A stretch of DNA of 64,000 nucleotides from Sphingobacterium yanglingense (GTDB lineage: Bacteria; Bacteroidota; Bacteroidia; Sphingobacteriales; Sphingobacteriaceae): NCBI RefSeq assembly GCF_004363245.1, contig NZ_SNYV01000014.1, forward strand, positions 186,001 to 250,000. The letters run 5' to 3'. Below the pieces are notes generated by a model that saw only the letters and a list, made by a program, of their open reading frames with translations, had not been told where the DNA came from and did not search any database. Positions within the stretch are counted from its first letter, which is position 1. Every line of letters starts with the position of its first letter. Both the position numbers and the translations under genes were made by a program. Below, in pieces: positions 46,782-56,013 of this stretch.

Positions 46782-48476
46782 TCATAGCTTGCCTTCTCTC
46801 AGTTGCTCAAAGGCATAGTTCGCCGCTCGAGCGGAGAGTGCCATGAAAGTAAGTGAAGGATTTTGGTTCCCGGCACTGGCCATGCATGCTCCGTCTGTTA
46901 CGAATACGTTTGGACAATCATGTATTTGATTGTATTTATTGAGAATCGAAGATTGGGGATTATTTCCCATACGTACACCACCCATTTCGTGAACTTCTAA
47001 TCCCGGCTGTCTGCCTAATTCGTGATGTTGGTCTATCATTTGTATCGATGTGCATCCCGACTTTTCAAGCATTTCGTGACCAGATTTAAAGAAGTCTTGC
47101 ATCATACTCACATCATTATCAGAATATGCTACAGAAGTAATCAGTTTCGGTAGGCCATATTTATCCTTCTCCTGGCTTAGTCGGACGTGATTTTCATAAA
47201 CAGGAACTACTTCGCCTTGCATCATCATACTGACCCTCCATTCACCAGGTTCGGACAGACTATCTTTGAATAGCGGACCAACTTGGCTGTCAAGAGAACG
47301 TCTCCAGCCTTCGCGGTGAGCACTAAAAGCAATCAAATACGAGCCTTCAAAGTTTGGATTTTTGGTTTTGATATTTTCAAACGCAGGAATAAATACCTGA
47401 GTGGGACGTTTCCCATAATAATATTTGTCTTCGAAACCAGCAATTTTTGCTTGAATTTTACCTCGATAGTTATGGAATATGATATAACGGCCTAACATTC
47501 CACTACGATTCCCTAGCCCCTTCGGAAAGGCTTCCGAAGTAGAATTAAGTAGTATTAGGTTTGAGTTTAAGGTGGATGCATTTAAGAAGATGATTTTGGC
47601 CTTATACTGTTTTTTCTCCTTTGTATGTGCATCGATGGCTACTACGCCTATTGCTTTTTTTAATTGGTCATCATAAATGATTTTCTCAACGATACTATCT
47701 GTTTTTAGTGTTAAGTTACCTGTTTTTTTTGCCACTGGAAGAGTGGATGAATTGGCACTAAAATATCCGCCAAAAGGACAGCCTCTTTCGCAGAGCGATC
47801 GCGCCATACATTGACCTCTACCTTGTTGTTTTTGTGTATCGGTAATCTGCGCTAGATTGGCAGTTCTACCAATAATGGGAAACCGATTTGGGAAATTTTT
47901 ACGTATAGCCGTTGAAATGTGGTTTTCTACGGCGTTCATTTCAAACGAACCAACGACTTCACAATCAGGAAGGTTTTCGATACCGTCTTTCTTCCCAGAT
48001 ATACCGACAAATTTTTCTACATGGCTATACCACGGAGACAAGTCGCTATAAGCTATAGGCCAATTAACTGTTGTCTTAAAAAACTTCGGATTGTCAAATT
48101 CGAATTGGCTCCACCGTTGGGTTTGCCTTGCCCAAAGTAGGGATTTACCTCCCACTTGGTAGCCTCTTATCCAATCAAAAGGTTTTTCTTGAATATAGGC
48201 TTGCTCATCATCGGTAATATAGAAATGCGAGGTTGCATCGCTGTAATTATAATGTTTACTTATAAGCGGATTAGATTTCTTTTTTTCGAGGCTAACGGCA
48301 CCAGCATAGGGGAATTCCCAAGGGTCAAGCATGGCAGTAGGGTAGTCTTTGATGTGTTCAACCTGTCGTCCTCTTTCTAGAAGTAGGACTTTTAGACCTT
48401 TTTCACAAAATTCTTTAGTAGCCCAGCTCCCCGAAATCCCAGAACCAACAACTATGACATCAAATAACTCTTCCAT
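46782..48476 (-). CDS. GMC-family FAD oxidoreductase
   Basis: The 564-residue flavoprotein has the N-terminal FAD motif DVIVVGSGISGSWATKEF and the later GMC segments HEMGGVRMG and VFVTDGACMASAGNQNPSLTFMALSARAA. A cluster CMARSLCERGCPFGG lies near residue 230. Relatives in Bacteroidota oxidise sugars or glycosides, in some cases at C3. The usual small partner subunit (gluconate 2-dehydrogenase subunit 3 family) is not encoded nearby. No signal peptide is evident, so its place in the cell is unclear. Operator 4 lies 11 bp upstream on its strand. It converges on the hydrolase gene with a 15-bp gap. Confidence 0.88.
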   Translation of the reverse strand: MEELFDVIVVGSGISGSWATKEFCEKGLKVLLLERGRQVEHIKDYPTAMLDPWEFPYAGAVSLEKKKSNPLISKHYNYSDATSHFYITDDEQAYIQEKPFDWIRGYQVGGKSLLWARQTQRWSQFEFDNPKFFKTTVNWPIAYSDLSPWYSHVEKFVGISGKKDGIENLPDCEVVGSFEMNAVENHISTAIRKNFPNRFPIIGRTANLAQITDTQKQQGRGQCMARSLCERGCPFGGYFSANSSTLPVAKKTGNLTLKTDSIVEKIIYDDQLKKAIGVVAIDAHTKEKKQYKAKIIFLNASTLNSNLILLNSTSEAFPKGLGNRSGMLGRYIIFHNYRGKIQAKIAGFEDKYYYGKRPTQVFIPAFENIKTKNPNFEGSYLIAFSAHREGWRRSLDSQVGPLFKDSLSEPGEWRVSMMMQGEVVPVYENHVRLSQEKDKYGLPKLITSVAYSDNDVSMMQDFFKSGHEMLEKSGCTSIQMIDQHHELGRQPGLEVHEMGGVRMGNNPQSSILNKYNQIHDCPNVFVTDGACMASAGNQNPSLTFMALSARAANYAFEQLREGKL

Positions 48477-48487
48477 AATTTAGTAAT

Positions 48488-48501
48488 CGTGTACGTTAAC
48501 A
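48488..48501 (-). promoter_or_regulatory. Operator 4 (GMC oxidoreductase promoter)
   Basis: Read on the minus strand, TGTTAACGTACACGATT matches operator 1 (CGTTTACGTACACGATT) at all but two positions of the shared 17. It lies 11 bp upstream of the GMC start and overlaps a possible -7 box TAGTTCTG, so this divergent gene belongs to the same regulon. Confidence 0.72.
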
Positions 48502-48594
48502 GAACTAATTTAGTGATTTTTATTTAAATAAATGAGGAGCTATTATTGTAAAAAGAAATGTAATCAAGGTGACGAAAGACAAAATCCTATATAT

Positions 48595-48628
48595 AAAAAA
48601 AGGTGGTTTTATAAAACCACCTTTTTTT
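48595..48628. terminator. Terminator after the skp pair
   Basis: GGTGGTTTTATAAAACCACC (48602-48621) is a perfect dyad with A and T runs on either side. It ends the minus-strand envelope operon (stop at 48647). Confidence 0.93.
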
Positions 48629-48646
48629 AATAGATATAACTATAAA

Positions 48647-49189
48647 TTATTTTATACCCAGTTTAGCTTTTACATCTGCAGTTACATCTTCTCCACCTTG
48701 GTAATATACTGCAGCACCCGAGCCAATATCAAAGATATAAGCGTACCCTTTTTCTTTAGCTACTGCATTGATTGCATTCATCAATTTAGTTTGGATAGGA
48801 GCCATCAATTCTTGTTGCTTTTTGCCGATATCTTCTTGCGCTACTTTTTGTACCTCTTGTACACGAGTCTGCATCTGTTGAAACTCCTGGCCTATAGCTT
48901 GTAATTTCGTTTGTGTTTCTGATTTATTTGCTTCACTTTGATTCAACATGAGGTCGTTAGCTTCTTTTTCTTTCTTTTGTAGCTCAGCGTACATTCCTTC
49001 TAACTCCTTTTGCTTGGCATCACTTAATACCTTTAACTGTTCCTGAGCTGCCTTAAATTCTGTAGTAGCTTGAAATACGTCGTCAGCGTTGACGTGTCCG
49101 ATTTTTTGTTGTGCACTTGCTACTTGTACCCCCGCAAATAACCCTACCGCTAAAATTGCTCCTTTTACTAAATTTTTCATTCTTTTCAT
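48647..49189 (-). CDS. OmpH/Skp-family periplasmic chaperone (second copy)
   Basis: The 180-residue protein has a signal peptide cut after VASAQ and a central helical region rich in Glu, Gln and Lys (about 40-125) that forms the coiled tentacles of Skp. The C-terminal end reads KGYAYIFDIGSGAAVYYQGGEDVTADV. Skp holds unfolded outer-membrane proteins on their way to BAM. It is the last gene after bamA and another skp; tandem skp copies are usual in Bacteroidota. The start could be MKRMK or the second Met at 49180. Confidence 0.9.
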   Translation of the reverse strand: MKRMKNLVKGAILAVGLFAGVQVASAQQKIGHVNADDVFQATTEFKAAQEQLKVLSDAKQKELEGMYAELQKKEKEANDLMLNQSEANKSETQTKLQAIGQEFQQMQTRVQEVQKVAQEDIGKKQQELMAPIQTKLMNAINAVAKEKGYAYIFDIGSGAAVYYQGGEDVTADVKAKLGIK

Positions 49190-49257
49190 GTTAAACTCTA
49201 CAATTACAAAATGTAATTTTTTGATAATTCTCTATTGTTAATAAATTAGTTTTATTG

Positions 49258-49800
49258 TTACTGCGCTTTCTCTGCTAATGACGGATCTGGTTTGAAACCT
49301 AGTTTTGTGATTACATCATTACTTTTGTCCAGTCTAGAACTTGCAAAAAGAAAAGTAACCTCACTGCCTTTGTCTAATACAAGGTCAAGTCCTTGAGTCG
49401 TGGCAATATCTTGGATAGCTTTTGCGACACGCTCCTGAATAGGTTTTACTAGACGCACACGGGTTTGGAAAAGTTCTCCCTCATAACCAAATTTTTGCTT
49501 TTGGAAGTCTTTTACTTGTTTCTCTTTATTGACAATCTCATCCTCACGTCTTTTGCGCATATCATCATTCAGTAATACCTGATCATTTTGATAAGCTTTA
49601 TAAAGTCGTTCTATCTCTCCGTATTGTTTGTCGACCTCACCTTGCCATTGTACAGATAAGTCATCTAGTCTTTTCTGAGCCGATACATATTCTGGAATAT
49701 GTTTTAAGATGTATTCCGAGTCTACATAAGCTACACGTTGCGCAAATGAAGCGCTAATGCTACAAGTTATAAAAGCTAAAATTGCGAATATCTTTTTCAT
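49258..49800 (-). CDS. OmpH/Skp-family periplasmic chaperone (first copy)
   Basis: The 180-residue protein has a signal peptide (MKKIFAILAFITCSISASFAQ) and the family start VAYVDSEYILKHIPEY. A long charged helical region follows, and the C-terminal segment is LDLVLDKGSEVTFLFA. It is the gene after bamA, so its product probably delivers proteins to BAM. It is a paralogue of the next gene, with modest similarity. An AATTAC-aaaat-GTAATT repeat lies in the gap between the copies (49202-49218). Confidence 0.91.
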   Translation of the reverse strand: MKKIFAILAFITCSISASFAQRVAYVDSEYILKHIPEYVSAQKRLDDLSVQWQGEVDKQYGEIERLYKAYQNDQVLLNDDMRKRREDEIVNKEKQVKDFQKQKFGYEGELFQTRVRLVKPIQERVAKAIQDIATTQGLDLVLDKGSEVTFLFASSRLDKSNDVITKLGFKPDPSLAEKAQ

Positions 49801-49879
49801 CTCTGTTTTATTTTCTATTTAATGATCTTAATCTTTTATCATATTTCTATGACAACAATTATACTAAAAAGTTTAAATA

Positions 49880-52462
49880 TTAAAAACCTCCCATGTTCTG
49901 CATAATACTGAATGTGAAACTTTGTTTCCATTCACTTGAACGCATCCCTGGAATAGGATCGAATGCATGTCCGTAATCGATTCCCAGCATACCAAATATA
50001 GGTAAAAATATACGAGCACCTACGCCAGCAGAACGACGCACTTTGAACGGGTTAACCTCAGAAAATTTATTCCACGTATTACCTGCTTCAGCAAAGGCCA
50101 AGGCGAAGACTGTTGCTTGATCATTCAGCATGATCGGGTGTCGTAACTCTATCTGGTATTTAGCATAGATAGGGCTACCGGAGTTGATGGCGATTCGTTG
50201 GTTTCCGTTTCCTGTTGACTCAGGGATAATGGTACCATTGGCATATCCACGCATAGCGATGATTTCAGAACCTTGTAAGAAGTCGAATCCTTGCATACCG
50301 TCACCTCCTAGTTTGAAACGCTCAAATGTAGAAGTCTCTGTACGGTTTGTATAGTTTCCTAAGAAGCCAAATTGAGCTTGGGTTTTCACAACAAGTTTAC
50401 CAGCGACTTTCATATACCATTGAGAATCGAATTTCCATTTATGGTACTCTGTCCACTTATAACGGACCTCTTCTGGATCTGTTTTGTAGTTGATATTGTT
50501 CCATGCCGAATAAGGAGGGGTCAATTGTACCGAGAAGCGAATATGTGAACCTGACGTCGGGTAAATAGGAGCATCGATTGAGTTACGACTGATCTCTTGT
50601 GTAAAGTTAAGGTTGTAAGCCGTACCATTGGAGAACAAGAAATAGTTTCCATAATTCTGTAGCTTATAACGTTGGAATGATAATGAGCTATTAATTTGGA
50701 AATAGTTGTCTGGCCATTGTAGACGTTTACCTAATGAGGCTGTCACACCTGTCATCCAGATACGTTGTAACTCAGAATCCTTGACCATTTGCTCGCCTGT
50801 ATAGTAGTTGAAACCACCATAAGAAGAGTTTGAAGTATAGGCACTCAATCCAAAGTATACAGGTTTTTTACCCCCTAACCAAGGTTCTGAGAAAGAGAAA
50901 CTATATGATTGGTATCGTTTACCAGAAGTTTGTCCACGTATACTTAGTTTTTGACCGTCACCACGTGGTAGTGGTTTCCATGCATCTTTTTTAAAGAAAT
51001 TGCTTGTTGAGAAGTTGTTAAATGTTAATCCTAGTGTACCAATAATCTGTCCTGCACCATACCCCCCTGACAGTTCAACCTGATCTGATGGTTTTTCTAC
51101 TACATTGAATACAACATCAGTAGTACCTTCTTCATGGTTCATTGTAGAAGAAGGTATATCTGGAGTTATTTTTTGCTCATCAAACATACCCAATTGAGAA
51201 ATCTCACGTATACTCCGCATAATCAATTCTCTCGAATATTTTTGCCCAGGTTTAGTGTATATCGATCTTAACACTACACGGTCATTTGTGACGTCGTTAC
51301 CTTTTACAATAACATTGTTGATTGTATATTGTTTTCCTTCACTGATTTGGATCTCGAGATCAATGGTGTCGTTGTATATTTTTTTGATTATAGGATTGAT
51401 ATTAAATGTCAGGTATCCATCATTCTGATAGAGAGCACTAATATCATCACTATTGCGGGTAGGTCCCGTAAGCTTAGCTGTCAACTTTTCCTCACTGTAG
51501 ACATCACCTTTTTGAACACCCAATAAAATATTTAAGATAGAGTCTTTATAACGTGTGTTTCCTGTCCAGTCGATATTTCCAACATAATATTTGGGGCCTT
51601 CATAGACCTCCATGTCAATACGCACTTCCTTTTCACCAAAACGATATACACTATCAGACAGAATTTGGGCGTCGCGATATCCTTTGTCTTGTAGTTTTGC
51701 TACTAATTTTTCTTTAGCCTCTTTATACTTATCGTCTTTAAATTTGCCAGGACCAAATATTCTGAACCATTTGCGCGGCTTTACACCTTTGAGATATTTA
51801 GTCAGTTCCGAGTTGCTAAAGGTTTCATTGCCTGTGAAAAGAACTTTATTTACCTTAATCTTTTTGTTTTTCTCAACATTTACATTTAAGATTTCATTGT
51901 TGGCTTGAGCAGAGTCTTTAAGCGTACTTATTTTGATGTCAGGGTAGAGGTACGACTTTTCTCTTAAAAAACGTTGTATCGTGGATTTTGTGGATTGGAT
52001 AAGATTATCATTGACGATACGTCCAGAGCTAGAGTTTAAACGCTTGTTTATCTCCTCTGTTTGAGATTTACTCAACCCTTTGATGTCAATTCGTGTCAAT
52101 CGTGGTCTCTCTTGGACACGGATTTCAAAAAAGATAGTTTCCCCGTCGATACGTGTAGCCCACAATTGTACATCTTCGAATAGGTTTTGCGCCATTAAAT
52201 CTTTAATAACACTAGCAGTAGCTTCTCCAGGAACTTCAATATATTGACCTACTACGAGTTTAGAAATCGTAATCAATACGTCCGTATCCAAGTATTGTGC
52301 CCCTTTTACAGTGATTCCTCCAATAATGTAATCTTTAGGCTGTAGATAAGAAAACTCATCTGGGTCCGAAAGATTGACCGGCCCACGATTAGCTATTTGA
52401 GCAAACGTAGAAGAGATGTTCAACAAAAAAAACGCTGCTGTTAGTATATATAGTTGCTTCAT
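49880..52462 (-). CDS. bamA: Outer-membrane protein assembly factor BamA
   Basis: The 860-residue protein has a signal peptide (to about TFAQ, residue 22). Tandem POTRA domains (about 45-440) contain ERPRLTRIDIKGLSKSQ, VNKVLFTGNETFSN and NNVIVKGNDVTNDRVVL. A C-terminal Omp85 barrel has GGDGMQGFDFLQGSEIIAMRGY and GVGARIFLPIFGMLGIDYGHAFD, and an insert-rich central part. BamA is the core of the machine that folds outer-membrane barrels. It follows uppS after a 113-bp gap and precedes the skp genes. Confidence 0.96.
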   Translation of the reverse strand: MKQLYILTAAFFLLNISSTFAQIANRGPVNLSDPDEFSYLQPKDYIIGGITVKGAQYLDTDVLITISKLVVGQYIEVPGEATASVIKDLMAQNLFEDVQLWATRIDGETIFFEIRVQERPRLTRIDIKGLSKSQTEEINKRLNSSSGRIVNDNLIQSTKSTIQRFLREKSYLYPDIKISTLKDSAQANNEILNVNVEKNKKIKVNKVLFTGNETFSNSELTKYLKGVKPRKWFRIFGPGKFKDDKYKEAKEKLVAKLQDKGYRDAQILSDSVYRFGEKEVRIDMEVYEGPKYYVGNIDWTGNTRYKDSILNILLGVQKGDVYSEEKLTAKLTGPTRNSDDISALYQNDGYLTFNINPIIKKIYNDTIDLEIQISEGKQYTINNVIVKGNDVTNDRVVLRSIYTKPGQKYSRELIMRSIREISQLGMFDEQKITPDIPSSTMNHEEGTTDVVFNVVEKPSDQVELSGGYGAGQIIGTLGLTFNNFSTSNFFKKDAWKPLPRGDGQKLSIRGQTSGKRYQSYSFSFSEPWLGGKKPVYFGLSAYTSNSSYGGFNYYTGEQMVKDSELQRIWMTGVTASLGKRLQWPDNYFQINSSLSFQRYKLQNYGNYFLFSNGTAYNLNFTQEISRNSIDAPIYPTSGSHIRFSVQLTPPYSAWNNINYKTDPEEVRYKWTEYHKWKFDSQWYMKVAGKLVVKTQAQFGFLGNYTNRTETSTFERFKLGGDGMQGFDFLQGSEIIAMRGYANGTIIPESTGNGNQRIAINSGSPIYAKYQIELRHPIMLNDQATVFALAFAEAGNTWNKFSEVNPFKVRRSAGVGARIFLPIFGMLGIDYGHAFDPIPGMRSSEWKQSFTFSIMQNMGGF

Positions 52463-52575
52463 TTACTTGTTATTATGGATGCTAAAGTACATCAAACTCT
52501 TGTTAATTTTTGTTAAAAGTATAATTACGGTAACTTCTTGTTTTTTATGTAGTTATCGTTGGTTTTAGTGCGGTA

Positions 52576-53313
52576 TTATAGTTGTTCACTCGTTTTTCCA
52601 AATCTTCTTTCTCGTAACTGGAAATCATAAATAGCCTCAAACAAGTTTTCTCGATCAAATTCCGGCCACATTTTAGGAGAAAAGATAAGCTCCGTGTAAG
52701 CCAGTTGCCACAAGAGGAAATTACTTACTCGATATTCGCCTCCGGTTCTAATCATCAGGTCAGGATCTGGGATGTCGGAAGTATATAAGTTTTGTGCAAA
52801 AACTTGTTCCGTAATATCATCTATATCTAAGACATTGTTATTCACTTGTTGGGCGATACGTTTCGTCGCTTCTAAGATCTCAGAACGTCCGCCATAACTC
52901 AACGCAAGGCTCAAGGTACATTTCGTATTGTTACGGGTGGCTTCCATGGTTTCTAATAGCGTTTTTCGGGCATTGCTTGGAAGGTCATTGATATTACCTA
53001 TAGCATTGAGTTTTACACCATTCTTTTGAAATGTTTTAAGCTCTTTATTTAGCGAATTTATTAGTAGTTCCATTAGCGCCTGTACCTCCAGCTTTGGTCG
53101 ATTCCAGTTCTCTGAAGAAAATGCATATAGTGTTAGGTAGGGGATTCCCAGATGTATACTACCTTCAAGTACCTCTCGAACAGCTGTTACACCATTCTTG
53201 TGGCCAAACACTCTTAATTTACCCAGACCTTTTGCCCAACGGCCATTTCCGTCCATAATGATAGCAATATGGCGAGGTAGGTTTTTAAGGTCTATATTAT
53301 CTTTAACACTCAT
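52576..53313 (-). CDS. uppS: Undecaprenyl-diphosphate synthase (isoprenyl transferase)
   Basis: The 245-residue protein is a cis-prenyltransferase. The first motif HIAIIMDGNGRWAKG holds the catalytic Asp21; LTLYAFSSENWNRP, ALSYGGRSEI, DPDLMIRTGGEYRVSNFLLWQLAYTEL and the C-terminal RERRFGKTSEQL follow. It makes the C55 lipid carrier for peptidoglycan and other glycans. The gene order DUF6089-uppS-bamA is typical of Bacteroidota. Confidence 0.97.
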   Translation of the reverse strand: MSVKDNIDLKNLPRHIAIIMDGNGRWAKGLGKLRVFGHKNGVTAVREVLEGSIHLGIPYLTLYAFSSENWNRPKLEVQALMELLINSLNKELKTFQKNGVKLNAIGNINDLPSNARKTLLETMEATRNNTKCTLSLALSYGGRSEILEATKRIAQQVNNNVLDIDDITEQVFAQNLYTSDIPDPDLMIRTGGEYRVSNFLLWQLAYTELIFSPKMWPEFDRENLFEAIYDFQLRERRFGKTSEQL

Positions 53314-53329
53314 TGATTTTACTAAACTA

Positions 53330-54160
53330 TTACTGCCACCAATAGCACTTTTTACTAATTATTGTATAAGTCAGTGTGATTCCCGCAGTCATATAACCAT
53401 CGAATTTTTTGCCATCGCCACGAGCTCTTCCTTCATTTAATGCTAGTTTTCCAGCACTAGGGTCCGCTAAAAAAGTTAAATCCTCTTTAGTCAGACTATA
53501 GGGGATAGACGTGCGTTCCGAAATGTTTCCGGGGCTCAAATAATATTGGCTTACAGCATCGATATTGTCACTCAGAACTGTACGGTAGATCACTTCTGCC
53601 CCTAAAGACCAAGGTCCCTTTAAATTATATTTAAATCCAACTCCTATCGGAACGGATAATGCAAATTTAGAAAATGTAAGAGCGTTTCCGTTTTCGTCAG
53701 CTTCTAGCTCTAGCTCACGCAAGCGTATTTTTTTCGAACCATAGTTGACATAAGGTTCATGTATGACTCCTGCAACACCAGCTAATATATAGGGCGTATA
53801 TCTGTTGAGTTCTCTGCCTGCGATATACTTGAAGAAATTAAATTCAGCAGTGATTGCCAGTTCAGAGAGCGTATTGTTAAACTGAAGATTGCGTTGCTTT
53901 TGATTGGCACCTTTGAAATCCTTATCGCTGCCTGATAGGTATAAATGATTGTATCCCAATCTAACGCCCCAAGTTGGATTAAAGTTGTATTTCGCAAATA
54001 ATCCGCCTCCTAGATTTTTGAAATAAAAAGGGTTTGTAGTATTTATATCACCCATATAACCTGTGCCAACTCCGGACACACCAAACTCATACTGTTGTGC
54101 GTAGAGATCCGACAGTACAAGGGACAATATGGTTAATATAGCTATACGAATTTTAATCAA
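53330..54160 (-). CDS. DUF6089-family outer-membrane protein
   Basis: The 276-residue protein has a signal peptide (to about DLYAQ) and a beta-barrel-like body with YEFGVSGVGTGYMGDINTTNPFYFKNLGGGLFAKYNF. Its place between nadK and uppS and its first segment mark the DUF6089 family of Bacteroidota. The function is unknown; a structural envelope role is likely. It ends 17 bp from the uppS start. Confidence 0.83.
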   Translation of the reverse strand: MIKIRIAILTILSLVLSDLYAQQYEFGVSGVGTGYMGDINTTNPFYFKNLGGGLFAKYNFNPTWGVRLGYNHLYLSGSDKDFKGANQKQRNLQFNNTLSELAITAEFNFFKYIAGRELNRYTPYILAGVAGVIHEPYVNYGSKKIRLRELELEADENGNALTFSKFALSVPIGVGFKYNLKGPWSLGAEVIYRTVLSDNIDAVSQYYLSPGNISERTSIPYSLTKEDLTFLADPSAGKLALNEGRARGDGKKFDGYMTAGITLTYTIISKKCYWWQ

Positions 54161-54239
54161 CTTTACTGATTTTGGTTGTAAAGATAAAGTTTTTGCAATA
54201 ATAGTGTAACCTTAATTTTTGTTAAATCAATTATGTAGT

Positions 54240-55133
54240 CTAATAATTACGGACATCGATTCCCCAAAGCAATTTTTCGCGCAATGTTCGGAAGTATCCA
54301 TCTTTCTCTAGACGGATTAGATTGATGCTGAAAGGTGCTTTACGTATACATAGCTCTGTAGTAGTGGGGAGGGTTTCACTCTTAGAGTCACAGCTCAATA
54401 TAAACTTTTCGGTACGACTTTCGATGCGCAGTCGTAGCGTCATGTTTTCAGATACAACAATTGGACGCACATTCAGGTTGTGTGGAGAGATTGGAGTGAT
54501 TACAAAGTTGCCACTTCCAGGCATAATAATAGGTCCTCCACAACTCAACGAATAGGCCGTAGAGCCAGTTGGGGTCGCGATAATAAGACCGTCGGCCCAA
54601 TAAGAATTGAGGAGTTCATCATCTATTTTGGCATCGATAGTAATCATAGAGGAGCTGTCGAAACGAAATACAGTAATATCATTTAGAGCAAAGTTTTCCC
54701 CATTGAAAAGATCCTTGTGGCTACTTTCTACCGACAGCAATGCTCTTTTCTGGATTTGAAATTGTTTATTTAGTATTTGGTCTAACGCGGCTTCCATTTC
54801 GTTTTTTTGGATATTAGCCAAAAAACCTAATCGACCAAAGTTGATCCCGGCTATTGGTATACCTGAATCACGGATTATAGATACAGCTGCTAGCATTGTG
54901 CCATCTCCTCCTAGACTCAATAAAAAACTAATGTCTTTAGGGAGATCTTGATGGTTGGTGAATGTTTCTAAGTGTTGTGAAGAGAAATCGTTTTTTAATA
55001 AAAAATCATAGAACTCTACATGTACAGAAATTTGAATATTTCTTTGGATTAGATAATTAAATAGATGATCAACATAGGGAATCACTGTCGAATTAAATAT
55101 TCTACCAAAAATTGCAATTTTCGTCTGCTCCAT
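54240..55133 (-). CDS. nadK: NAD kinase
   Basis: From the ATG at 55131-55133 (MEQTKIAIFGRIF) the protein has 297 residues; the 12 extra residues of the longer frame read through to 55169 and do not fit the family start. The ATP/NAD motif LLSLGGDGTMLAA is at 72-84. NFGRLGFLA, ADGLIIATPTGSTAYSLSCGGPI and ITPISPHNLNVRPIVV are all present. It makes NADP from NAD and ATP. It lies between the CBS-protein gene and the DUF6089 gene, the common order in Bacteroidota. Confidence 0.95.
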   Translation of the reverse strand: MEQTKIAIFGRIFNSTVIPYVDHLFNYLIQRNIQISVHVEFYDFLLKNDFSSQHLETFTNHQDLPKDISFLLSLGGDGTMLAAVSIIRDSGIPIAGINFGRLGFLANIQKNEMEAALDQILNKQFQIQKRALLSVESSHKDLFNGENFALNDITVFRFDSSSMITIDAKIDDELLNSYWADGLIIATPTGSTAYSLSCGGPIIMPGSGNFVITPISPHNLNVRPIVVSENMTLRLRIESRTEKFILSCDSKSETLPTTTELCIRKAPFSINLIRLEKDGYFRTLREKLLWGIDVRNY

Positions 55134-55177
55134 TGCTATAGTACTGTTTCGTAAATCACAAAAGTGCAAAGAATAGG

Positions 55178-55837
55178 TTATAAATCTAAATAATTCATCA
55201 AAAGGTCGTAACGGTCTTGTATGTCAGATTGTTGTCCTCCGTCACGAAATGTAGCTTTAACGACATAATCGTTTCGCCATAGGGAAGAGACAACTGCAGC
55301 GATATTTGTTTTATTGACTTTTATTGTCATTTCTAATTTTGAGGATTCTGGTAGACGGTGGATTGCTGTGCTGAGAATGTTGGTGTTTTCCGCCTCGATA
55401 ATTCGAGCAATATGTGAAAGTGCATTGTCACGCATACCAAGCTCAAGAACAATAATAGCCCCTTCATCATTTCCTAAGGTTTCATTGAGGGCAATTAATA
55501 GATCCTGCTTGGTTAAAACACCGATATATTCGTGCTTTTTGTTCAATACAGGGATAAAGCAATAATCGTAAGTTGTGATGAGTTGGAGCGCATCATATAT
55601 ATGTTGGTAGTCAAAAAGATAAACTGATTTAAAGTGTATCTTTAGATTCTCAATTGGCACTTGTAGGTCTGTCTGGTCAAGTAGTGTTTCTTCTGAAACC
55701 AAACCATGAAAAACATTTCCTTTGACGACAGCTAGAAACTTGGAGTGACTTTCGCTCATCTTCTCTAATACGAATTCTACAGTATCTGTATGCAAAACTT
55801 CGTGATAATCAGTGGATATGTACTGGCCGATAAACAT
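55178..55837 (-). CDS. CBS-domain protein with ACT-like C-terminus
   Basis: The 219-residue protein has two CBS repeats (about 1-125; SKFLAVVKGNVFHGLVSEE, and YIGVLTKQDLLIAL) and a C-terminal region like an ACT domain (about 130-205, IIVLELGMRDNALSHIARIIEAENTNI). Such proteins are thought to sense adenine nucleotides or similar ligands. It is upstream of nadK with a 44-bp gap, suggesting one operon and possibly control related to NAD or ATP. The partner is unknown. Confidence 0.85.
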   Translation of the reverse strand: MFIGQYISTDYHEVLHTDTVEFVLEKMSESHSKFLAVVKGNVFHGLVSEETLLDQTDLQVPIENLKIHFKSVYLFDYQHIYDALQLITTYDYCFIPVLNKKHEYIGVLTKQDLLIALNETLGNDEGAIIVLELGMRDNALSHIARIIEAENTNILSTAIHRLPESSKLEMTIKVNKTNIAAVVSSLWRNDYVVKATFRDGGQQSDIQDRYDLLMNYLDL

Positions 55838-56013
55838 AGTTACTATTTTAGTTATGAAACCTTTAATGTAGGGAAACGTTTAACCTTCATTCAAAAATAG
55901 CTATAAAAGACAAGAAACTTGTCTTAAAATGTAATTTTCTTAGCGAGATACAGCTTTATTTTTTTATTTTTACGCTTCACGAAAATAGGGGGTGCCCCGT
56001 GCTTTCAAAAACG

